From assembly GCF_031755915.1 (NCBI RefSeq), contig NC_083387.1, positions 10,003,001 through 10,067,000 of the forward strand: DNA of 64,000 nucleotides. The letters are read 5' to 3'. The DNA comes from Ziziphus jujuba (lineage: Eukaryota; Streptophyta; Magnoliopsida; Rosales; Rhamnaceae). Positions 38,813-49,500 of the stretch are shown here, piece after piece. The translations under genes were made by a program, and so were the position numbers. A model generated the notes under the pieces. It ran no database searches, was not told where the DNA came from, and saw only the letters and a list, made by a program, of their open reading frames with translations. How positions within the stretch are numbered: the stretch's first letter is position 1; each line of letters opens with the position of its first letter.

Positions 38813-39070
38813 CTCAAAGGAATATGTTGACGAGTTGAAGCATCTTTATATTTTTTAGCAAGACCAAAGTCAGTGATATAAACCCATGAGGAAGCAGGTA
38901 TCAAGGAATGCCCTGTAGAATGTGAAAGAACATTCCAATTTTAAAATATTTTCCACATACCTGATTTGCACGCCTTCCTAAATCCATGAGGAAATTGTCT
39001 TGGCTCAGGTATCTCGATGTAAGAATGATTCGGAATGGACAAATACCACTCGATTAATCATGATGTAGAA
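38813..39070 (-). pseudogene. Casein kinase I-like gene fragment (two exons)
   Basis: The minus strand encodes pieces of a CK1-type Ser/Thr kinase catalytic domain in the correct order. The first exon (about 39063-38961) reads MINRVVFVHSESFLHRD, then, after a frame-breaking insertion, NFLM-like and LGRRANQ-like sequence ending in a donor at 38960. The second (about 38912-38813) reads VYITDFGLAKKYKDASTRQ then HIPLR, ending in a GTGAGT donor. The HRD catalytic loop and DFG metal-binding motif are visible. The kinase N-lobe and the sequence after the activation segment are missing, the linker is shifted and the acceptor before VYITDFG is lost, so it is a dead fragment. Confidence 0.72.
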
Positions 39071-40166
39071 CAAAGAGACACACATATGTTGGAATAATAT
39101 GCATCCAGTAAACACGATCCTACCATCGCAAGCATGAGAACAATGTACAAAAAAGCACTTATGGTCTATAATAACTTCAATATTTTTGTATTACAATTTC
39201 AACATAATCACATATAATATAGTTGCCATTATCTCTTTCGATGTTAAATAAACGTTCTCGGAAAATTGAACTGGTAAAACTTACAATCACAACAAAGAAG
39301 CACTAAAATTATAATGAAGATAATTCCTAGAAGATAGAATTAATATCTCAATAATTTAGAGACAGAGCAGTAGGACTTTATCCATCTAGAATATCTAGGA
39401 AGGGACCTTCAAAACTCAAATAAATTTGCATGTGTCAACGCCAAGATCACATTCTTAACATAAGCATGAAAAGCAAACATTCAAACATGATGGTTTATGT
39501 TTCCAGCTAGATACAAGAAAAAGATAAATAAAAATATAGTATGAGCCTCACATACTGAGAAATCCAAATACCAGCCTTCTTGCCTAAAATGCTCCTTTAG
39601 TAGCTACATAAACATCAAATACACAATCAGCATATAATTACGTTACCAAAAAATAAATAAATAAAAGTTACGAAGAAGCTACAATATCAAAATAAAAAAT
39701 AAAGTGAAAATATAAGACCGAGGACAGTTTAGCCATGTGAACAAGAAGAGTGCCAACAGCATCAAAACGGCAAAGCCTTGTGAGTGATTTCACCATACAA
39801 GGACCTACAGTACTCCTCATTATGTTTCACACCCAAATTTCCCATCCCATGCGCCTGGACCCAATTACTTTAGACTCCTTAGAGGCCAAGGCAGAAAATA
39901 AATAAGTAAATAAACTACTTTGAACGCTGAATAATCACCAAAGATGTTAGACATAAACACGCCAAGATAAATGACCCTCTACCCCTATGCAAACTCAGCA
40001 TATGGAACCGAACAAATCAAAGAGAATTCGAATTCCAAAAAATCCAATTCCAAAACAAAACCAAGATCTAGCTAAAGTCAAAATTTTGAATCAAAATGAA
40101 AAACTCTGAGGAAAAAAAAAGAAATAATAATTATAGAGAGAAAGAAAATAATAATAAGCAGGTAAC
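39071..40166. other. Spacer between two kinase fragments
   Basis: Mostly AT-rich and intron-like. A short segment at about 39720-39830 has less biased composition on the minus strand but matches no family I know. No gene called. Confidence 0.4.
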
Positions 40167-40334
40167 CAGATTACTATCGCAGCGATCGAGATCCAAGCAC
40201 TTGACAACGACAGCTTCATTGGAAGGAAGATAGATTGCTGTCTAAACCGTAGGGCTGGCAACATATCCGGCCTTTTCAAGAAGCTTATAGTTGCTCACAG
40301 TGTAAGCCTTGGAATTGCCTCTCATCCTTCCCAT
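40167..40334 (-). pseudogene. STE20/BLUS1-like protein kinase, first-exon fragment
   Basis: A 56-codon exon starting MGRMRGNSKAYTVSNYKLLE and ending CLDLDRCDSNL before a GT donor (40166-40165). It corresponds to the start of plant STE20-type (SPAK/OSR1-related, BLUS1-like) kinases. It contains a glycine-rich loop remnant (EKAGYVASPTV) and the ATP-binding lysine motif VVVKCLDLD. An in-frame TAG replaces the Tyr codon after SPTV, and no downstream exon follows, so it is non-functional. A plausible 5' leader lies at 40335-40440. Confidence 0.7.
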
Positions 40335-40439
40335 ACGGAGCTCTCGGCAGTAAAACCAAGATTCATAGAAAGAGGGAGAAGCGGGCCAGGAGGACAGAGA
40401 TCATAAACTCTAGCTTGTTGTTAAGGTTCATAAACTTAA

Positions 40440-40711
40440 CACTTAAGTTTCAAACCATTCATGTAAAACTGGAGAAGGATGCAGATATGAAACAAGCCAT
40501 AAAAATTTATTTAACTACGAAATAGCATACATAGACAACGAGAAGAATAACAGTACAAACATAGAAGATACATCATTCAAGGTCATAGCCTCTACAATTT
40601 GCCATATAAAGGCATTCACAAACTTCAAACTACAATCCGTTATTTTTTATTATATCTCTTTATAGGATTTTCCTTTGAAGTTTGATTTTTCTTATCACCT
40701 GCTTCTACAAT
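40440..40711 (-). terminator. 3' UTR and polyadenylation region of the organ-specific-like gene
   Basis: Downstream of the TAA at 40714-40712 on the minus strand. An AATAAAAAATAA motif at about 40640-40652 is a reasonable near-upstream polyadenylation element. The transcript end is not directly visible. Confidence 0.4.
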
Positions 40712-42225
40712 TTATTGGTCAGTAGAAGCACTTTTGGCAGCACCTTCTTCATTGGCCTTAGAGTTTTGGTCACCATTTTGGTTACCATGGTATATGGGCC
40801 ACTTGGACGATGGATCGACAGATTGTCCATTTTGGTTACCATGATATATAGGCCACCTGGACGATGGATCGACAGATTGTCCATTCACTACGCGAAAAAT
40901 AAGCTCTAGCGACACATTATTAGCGACGCTACGAGAAAAATGCGTCTAAAAAAATAATACCGCGACTCTGAGGTTAATACGTCAGTAAAAATTCGACCAA
41001 TCGACGACGCATAAAAAAAAAGGTGTCGTCGAGAAGTCGCGAGAAACAAACACACACGACGCATAATATTTAGAGTCGCTGAATAAACATAGTTATGCGT
41101 CGCCTATTAGTGTAACATTGTTTTTTTCTTTTTTTTTTGTTTTGCGTTTTTTTAAGTATGTAATAGTTGATGTTCTTTCAAATTTAAATAACAAGTGAAA
41201 ATGTTTAAATATTTGGGAAAATATTTTATTGATATAAGGCGACGTATACACTATTATGCGTCGCCCATTAGGGAAAAAATTTATATTTTTTGTTGTTTTT
41301 TCTAAGTATTAAACAGTTGATATTCTTTTAACTTTAAATAACAAGTGAAAATGTTTAAGCAGCATGACATTTTTTTTTTTGAAAAAAATATTTTAAAAGA
41401 TTTATTAATGATATCAGGAGACAAGAAGAATTGCGGGTCGCCTATTAGTCTATTATCATAAATTTTTTTTGAAATTTTTAGTAAGTATTAAACAGTTGAT
41501 TTCTTTCAACTTTAAATAACAAGTGAAAATGTTATAGCTGCTTCACAGTGATTTTTTTTTTTTTTTTGTTTTCTCAAATACATTTTTAGCAAATATGTTA
41601 TTGATATATGGCGACGCATAAATACCATTATGCGTCGCCTATTATTGTGAAATTTTTTTTTTTTTGTGTCTTTTTGATTTGTTTCAACTTTAAATAAAAA
41701 GTGAAAATGTTATAGCTGCTTCACAGTGATTTTTTTTTTGTTTTGTCAAATAAATTTTTAGCAAATATTTTATTTATATATGGCGACGCATAAATACCAT
41801 TATGCGTCGCCTAATATTGTGAAAAACTTTTTTTTTGGTGTTTTTCTGATTTGTTTCCACTTTAAATAAAAAGTGAAAATGTTATAGCTGCTTCACAGTG
41901 ATTTAATTTTTTTGATTTTTTTAATAAATTTTTACCAAAAAGTTTCTTGATATATGGCGACGTCTAGTATTGTGAAACAGGAAGATTTTAAAAAAAACAC
42001 CTTCTCTAACTAGTTTAAATCTTTTAACTGGTTATTTGATGCAGGGATAAAATCAGATTGATTAAAAAAATAAAAAAATAAAACTCATTTATGTTGTTTA
42101 AATATTTTCACTGCTTATTTGATGATGTAAGAAAATCAAATTGTTAAAAACCGTGGTTTTTTTGAAAGAAAAAAAAAAAAAGAGTACTAGGCGACGCATA
42201 ATACTGCTTATGCGTCGCCTAAACC

Positions 42226-42277
<52 letters not shown>

Positions 42278-42757
42278 CTCTTTATATTATTTCAATATCT
42301 TCACTAGTTATTTCATGCTCAGCTAAAATCCAATTGTTAAAAATGAAGGTTTAAAAAATATATATATATAGGGTATTAGGCGACGCATAATCATGGTTAT
42401 GCGTCGCCTATTACTAAAATTCAAAAAAAAAAAAAACAAACTCTGTTTATCATCTTTAAATATTTTCACTGGTCATTTGATGCTGGAAGAAAATCAAATT
42501 GTTAAACAGGAAGATTTTAAAAAAAACACCTTCTCTAACTAGTTTAAATCTTTTAACTCGTTATTTGATGCAGGGATAAAATCAGATTGATTAAAAAAAT
42601 AAAAAAACAAAACTCATTTATGTTGTTTAAATATTTTCACTGCTTATTTGATGATGGAAGAAAATCAAATTGTTAAAAACCATGGTTTTTTTGAAAGAAG
42701 AAAAAAAAAAAAAAGGTATTAGGCGACGCATAATACTGCTTATGCGTCGCCTAAACC

Positions 42758-42804
<47 letters not shown>

Positions 42805-43546
42805 CTCTTTATATTGTTTCAATATCTTCACTGGTTATTTCATGCTCAGCTAAAATCCAATTGTTAAAAATGAAGGTTTAAAAAATATATATATATAGGG
42901 TATTAGGCGACGCATAATCATGGTTATGCGTCGCCTATTACTAAAATTCAAAAAAAAAAAAACAAACTCTGTTTATCATCTTTAAATATTTTCACTGGTC
43001 ATTTGATGCTGGAAGAAAATCAAATTGTTAAACAGGAAGATTTTAAAAAAAACACCTTCTCTAACTAGTTTAAATCTTTTAACTGGTTATTTGATGCAGG
43101 GATAAAATCAGATTGATTAAAAAAATAAAAAAACAAAACTCATTTATGTTGTTTAAATATTTTCACTGCTTATTTAATGATGGAAGAAAATCAAATTGTT
43201 AAAAACCATGGTTTTTTTGAAAGAAGAAAAAAAAAAAAGGGGTATTAGGCGACGCATAATACTGATTATGCGTCGCCTAAACCCTAAATTAAAAAAAAAA
43301 AAAAAAAAAACCTCTCTTTATATTGTTTCAATATCTTCACTGGTTATTTCATGCTCAGCTAAAATCCAATTGTTAAAAATGAAGGTTTAAAAAATATATA
43401 TATAGGGTATTAGGCGACGCATAATCATGGTTATGCGTCGCCTATTACTAAAATTCAAAAAAAAAAAAAAACTCTCTTGATCTTGTTTAAATATCTTCAC
43501 TGGTTATTTGATGCTGGAAGAAAATCCAATTGTTAAAAATGAAGGT

Positions 43547-43592
<46 letters not shown>

Positions 43593-46500
43593 TTAGGCGA
43601 CGCATAATCATGATTATGCGTCGCCTATTACTAAAATTCAAAAAAAAAAAAAAATTCTCTTTATCTTGTTTAAATATCTTCACTGGTTATTTGATGCTCC
43701 AACAAAATCAAATTGTTAAAAATGAAGGTTTAAAAAAAATATATATAGGGTATTAGGCGACGCATAAGCATGGTTATGCGTCGCCTATTACTAAAATTCA
43801 AACAAAAAAAAAAAACTCTCTTGATCTTGTTTAAATATCTTCACTGGTTATTTGATGCTCAACTAAAATCCAATTGTTAAAAATGAAGGTTTAAAAAAAA
43901 AATAGGGTATGAGGCGACGCATAAGCATGATTATGCGTCGCCTATTACTAAAATTCAAAAAAAAAAAAAACTCTCTTTATCTTGTTTAAATATCTTCACT
44001 GGTTATTTGATGCTCCAACAAAATCAAATTGTTAAAAATGAAGGTTTAAAAAATATATATATAGGGTATTAGGCGACGCATAAGCATCGTTATGCGTCGC
44101 CTATTACTAAAATTCAAACAAAAAAAAAAAACTCTCTTGATCTTGTTTAAATATCTTCACTGGTTATTTGATGCTCAACTAAAATCCAATTGTTAAAAAA
44201 AAATAGGGTATTAGGCGACGCATAAGCATGATTATGCGTCGCCTATTACTAAAATTAGAAAAAAAAACTCTTTTTATCTTGTTTAAATATCTTCACTGGT
44301 TATTTGATGCTCCAACAAAATCAAATTGTTAAAAATGAAGGTTTGAAAAAAATATATGAAAAAAAAAAGAGATATAAGGCGACGCATAATACTGCTTATG
44401 TGTCGCCTATTACTAAAATTAAAAGTTAGATCAATGAGTCGCTAGATCATATGCCTTTTTAAATGTAAAATTACCATTTTAGAATTATTGCCAAAAGTTT
44501 AAGAAGTAAATAAACAGTACTTGGAGAAACTTATTTGTTTTAAACGAATTAAAAAAAGAGCGTCTATGAAACTGTTTATCCTTTAGCGACACAGTTTATC
44601 TGAATATGTCGCCTGTTTATCCAATTTCTTAAAATTTTTGGCGCGCTTTCAAAATTTACGCGGGATTTTGAATACCATTTCTTTTCACAAAATATGGGTT
44701 AGTACACTTCATAATAGGTGTTAGAATTGGAAGCAATCTAAAAAAGACTTGAAGAGTGGGATATTTCGTGTTTAATTTTCCATTTGCTTGCATTGCTATC
44801 TGGAAGTTGGATTTCTTTCTTCGTGGATTCTTCTTTCTTCGTCAACCTCGTGGTTAGCTTGGATTCTTCTTTCTTCGTCTCCCTCGTGGTTAGCTTGGAT
44901 TATTCTTTCTTCGTCTCCATGGTTTCGGTGAGTTTCTTTTCGCTTTATGATTGGCGGTGACATGTGGTGGATTGGGTTATTTTTTATTTATTTATTCATT
45001 ATACCCAAAGGTTCGGTTCGTTGGGTTTTCTTAATCTTGTTTTTGTGGATAATTTGTTTTCGATGGGTTTTCTTAATTTTGCTTTTGTCAATAATTTGTT
45101 TGCGATGAGTTTTCTTAATCTCGCTTTTGTGGATAATTTGTTTGCGATGGGTTTTTTTAATCTTGCTTCAATGGGTTTCTTAATCTTGCTTTTGTCGATA
45201 ATTTGTTTGAGATGGGTTTTCTTAATCTTGCTTTTGTCGATAATTTGTTTGCAATGGGTTTTCTTAATCTTGCTTCGATGGGTTTCTTAATCTTGCTTTT
45301 GTCGATAATTTGTTTGCGATGGGTTTTCTTAATCTTGTTTTGTCTCAATTTTTTTTTATGATATTGTTTGATATTGTTCTGTTTAATTAGATTGGTAGGG
45401 AAATGGATAAATCGTGGATAACGAAGGATAGAACCTCAAGCGATTTTGCTAAGGGGTTGAGTGAATTTTTGAAATTTAGCATGGAGAATGCCAATGATTG
45501 TAATGCCATACGGTGTCCTTGCATGCAATGCGGGAATATGAAAATCCATACTATTAGGGATATTAAAGGCCATATATATTGGAATGGGTTTGATGTCAAC
45601 TATCGGCGATGGATTTGGCATGGTGAGTCATGTGCTGATGGTATTAGACCATCTTCTCATTTTGGGAATATTAATGTAGAATATAATGAAAATGATAGTA
45701 GTAGTAAGGAAGACGTGGCTTTCAATAGCTTAGACATGACCCGTGCTGCATTAGAAACTTTTGATAATGATCCTAATGAATTTGCTACCTTATTGGAGGA
45801 TGCGGAGAAACCTTTGTACCTAGGTTGTACCAAATTTACCAAGTTGTCTGCTTTGGTTAAATTATACAACTTAAAGGTAAGATATGGATATTCTGATAAG
45901 AGCTTTGATGTACTGTTGCAATTGTTATCCCAGATGTTGCCAAATGACAATGTGTTGCCAACCTCCATGTACAATGTTAAGAAGACTTTGAGTGCTTTGG
46001 GAATGGAGTACATCAAGATTCATGCATGTCCTAAAAGTTGTATTCTGTTTAGGAAGGAATATGTGGACCTTAATGAATGTCCTAAATGTGGATCTGCTAG
46101 ATGGAAAATTGATAAGAATGGAGTTGCTAGCAATATTCCAAATAAAGTTTTATGGTACTTTCCTATTATTCCGCGTTTTAAACGAATGTTTCGTAGTGTT
46201 GAAACAGCTAAGAATTTGACATGGCATGCCAATGGGAGAAAGGTTAAGACAGGGAAAATGCAACACCCTGCGGATTCTCCATCTTGGAAGTTGGTTGATC
46301 GTTTATGGCCAAACTTTGCATCCGAAGATAGGAATTTGAGACTTGGGATCGCGGCCGATGGAGTTAATCCACATAATATGTTGAGTAGTAGGTATAGTTG
46401 TTGGCCTGTGATGACGGTTGTGTATAATCTTCCTCCTTGGTTGTGTATGAAGCGGAAATTTATGATGTTAAGTCTTCTAATTTCTGGACCGAAGCAACCA

Positions 46501-49500
46501 GGAAATCAAATTGATGTATACATGGAGCCGTTAGTTGAAGACCTGCAGTGGTTGTGGAATGAGGGTGTTACGGTCTTCGATGCTTACCGTCAGGAGAAAT
46601 TCACGTTGAAGGCAGTGTTGCTATGGACAATAAATGATTTCCCAGCTTATGGTAACTTGTCCGGTCATGCGGTGAAGGGATATTATGCTTGTCCAATTTG
46701 CAGTGAAAATACTTTTGCTACAAGGCTAAAGCATGGAAAAAAAATGAGTTTTACCGGGCATAGAAGATTTCTTCCTCCAAATCATCAATATAGAAGGCAA
46801 AAGAAGGCTTTCAATGGATTTCAAGAATTTGGAGTGCCTCCAAAACCGTTGACTGGAGAAGAAATATTAGATAAGCTTAATGCAATGAGATTTGATAACT
46901 CACACAAGAGGAAAAGGACTGTTGATTCTGAAGAATGTTGGAAGAGGAAGTCCATTTTTTTTGAATTGGAATATTGGAAATTTCTCCATGTGCGACATAA
47001 TTTAGATGTCATGCATATTGAGAAAAATGTTTGTGAGAGCATATATGGTACATTGCTCAATATTCCTGGTAAGACGAAGGACGGAGTTAATGCTCGGTTA
47101 GATTTACAAGAAATGGGTTTGCGGAAAGACTTGGCCCCTAAGCCTCAAGGTAATCGAACTTTCCTACCACCGGCCTGCTATACATTATCAAAGCATGAGA
47201 AGAAATTGTTTTGTAAGTGTTTAGCGGACTTAAAGGTTCCAGATGGTTATTCTTCAAACTTTAGGAATCTTGTTTCAATGGAGGACTTAAAGATGGTAGG
47301 ATTGAAATCTCATGATTGTCATACATTGATGCAACAACTCTTGCCTCTTGCAATTCGTGCAATCCTTCCTAAACATGTGAGACATGCAATTGCAAGACTT
47401 TGTTTTTTCTTCAATGCAATTTGCAAGAAGTCTATCATTGTTGCTGAATTGGAAAATATTCAAAATGATCTTGTCGAAACTTTGTGCCTTTTAGAGAAAT
47501 TCTTTCCACCATCATTTTTTGATGTAATGGTTCATCTAACTGTACATTTGGTTCGAGAGGTAAGATTGTGTGGACCAGTACATTTCAGGTGGATGTACCC
47601 GTTTGAGAGGTACATGAAAGTATTGAAAAGTTATGTTCGAAACAAAAATCGACCAGAAGGTTGTATTGCCGAGGGTTACATATGTGAAGAAGTGATTGAG
47701 TTTTGTAGTGAATTTCAGAGAGGATTAGATGCAGTTGGAAACCCAATTGGTAGATATCAAAAGTTAAATGATAAGGATGATGTTGGCGCCCCATTTAAAG
47801 GTGGAAAAAATCAATCAATTGATCAACAACTTTGGGAGCAAGTTCATAGATATATACTTTTGAATACACCAGAAGTGGAACCGTATGTCAGGTGCGTATA
47901 TACATGTTAATGTATAAAATAGTTGATATATATTTTTAATATATATATATATATATATATCAACATGTATAATTTAGTTGATATTTTGAATATATTAATA
48001 GGCATCGATAAGTTCATATGTTGGATATATTTTTATTAATTACAACAACTTTTATTTGTTTTAGTATTCATTTTGAAGTCTTGAAGTCAAGCAAAAAAAA
48101 TCGAGGAAAAAAAGCAAAATGGTTTCAAGACGAACACAAACGTACATTTCCGTACTGGTTACGTGATAAGGTATGGGAAAGTTAAATATTCAATATATAA
48201 TATAATTGTTTTAGCTTTAAATTTTCATATTTTTCTATTGACTAGATTGCACAAGAGCGAAGTCAACCTAACCACACAGTGTCTGAAACATTACGATGGT
48301 TAGCCCATGGTCCGCAATGGGTGGTAACGAAACATGAAGGATATGTCATTAGAGGGGTTAGATTTAACACTCTAAATATGGATAATAAGAGGGTCACCCA
48401 GAATAGTGGTGTCAAAGTTATTGCCAAAAGTGAGCATTTTGCTAGTGCTAAGGATAATAACCCAATTTTAGCCGAGATGACATACTATGGGATCATAAGA
48501 GAGATTTGGGACGTCGATTACACTATGTTTCGAATTCCAGTGTTCAAGTGTGATTGGGTTGACAGCAGTGGTGTGAAAGTTGATGAGATGGGGTTTACAT
48601 GTGTTAACTTTAGTAAAATTGGATATAAATCTGACCCATTCATCATGGCTTCACAAGTTCAACAAATATTTTATGTTGAAGATCAACTTGACTCGAGATG
48701 GTCTATTGTTTTAACTCCACCACGACATTGTACTTTGGTTGAAGAAGAATTGGTTGAAGAAGATGTTCTTGGCGATACTACAATGGCTCACAATCCATTT
48801 GCCATACAATTGCCAAGTGTTGATGAAAATGATAATGAGGATGAATGTGAGAGTGGCTATGTTCGTAATGACTGTGAGGGGATATGGATAAACAATATCT
48901 TCTAAATAAATTGGTACGTATATTTATTAACTTATAATTATATTTTAAGTAATATTTATTTATTCATTGTGTGTTTTTTTCTTATGTGTTATCCACTTTA
49001 ATTAGGAGAATATGTGCCACGCCAAACCTTAAGAAGGTAAATATTCATTAAATTTTCGTTTGCCAAATTACAATTTAATTTATTAATTATGATTAAGTTT
49101 TTATTAATTTATTTTGCGTCAGTGCTAACAAAATTTTTTATTTTTCCATATGCAGTATGAGGGCGTAATATCGTCAACTAGAGTACATCAACTTCCATCT
49201 CAATAAGTATGCATATGTATGTCAATGAGATGATATTTAATTATATTGATTATTGTTTTGTTATGAACAAGTATTTATTTTAAATTTTATATTTTAATTA
49301 TTTTGGACGAAGTTAGTTTGGGTTTTTTGCTATTATAATTAATTTTATATTTTAATAAATTTTTATGAAGATAAATCTAAAAAATAAAAGAAATGGCGGT
49401 TTATGAATATAACTAAAAGTCGCCTAAAATATATAACGACATATAATAAGATCAATTTGGCGACTCATATAATTTTTAGCGACATAAATATATAGTTGTA

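Noticed and set aside
42141..43390. Three similar lysine-rich small proteins
   Set aside because: They are produced by poly-A runs in the three copies of the 527-bp transposon repeat. Lengths vary with the A tracts.
44964..45348. Open frames on both strands of repeated hydrophobic or basic peptides
   Set aside because: They arise from the 45-bp tandem repeat inside the inferred transposase intron.
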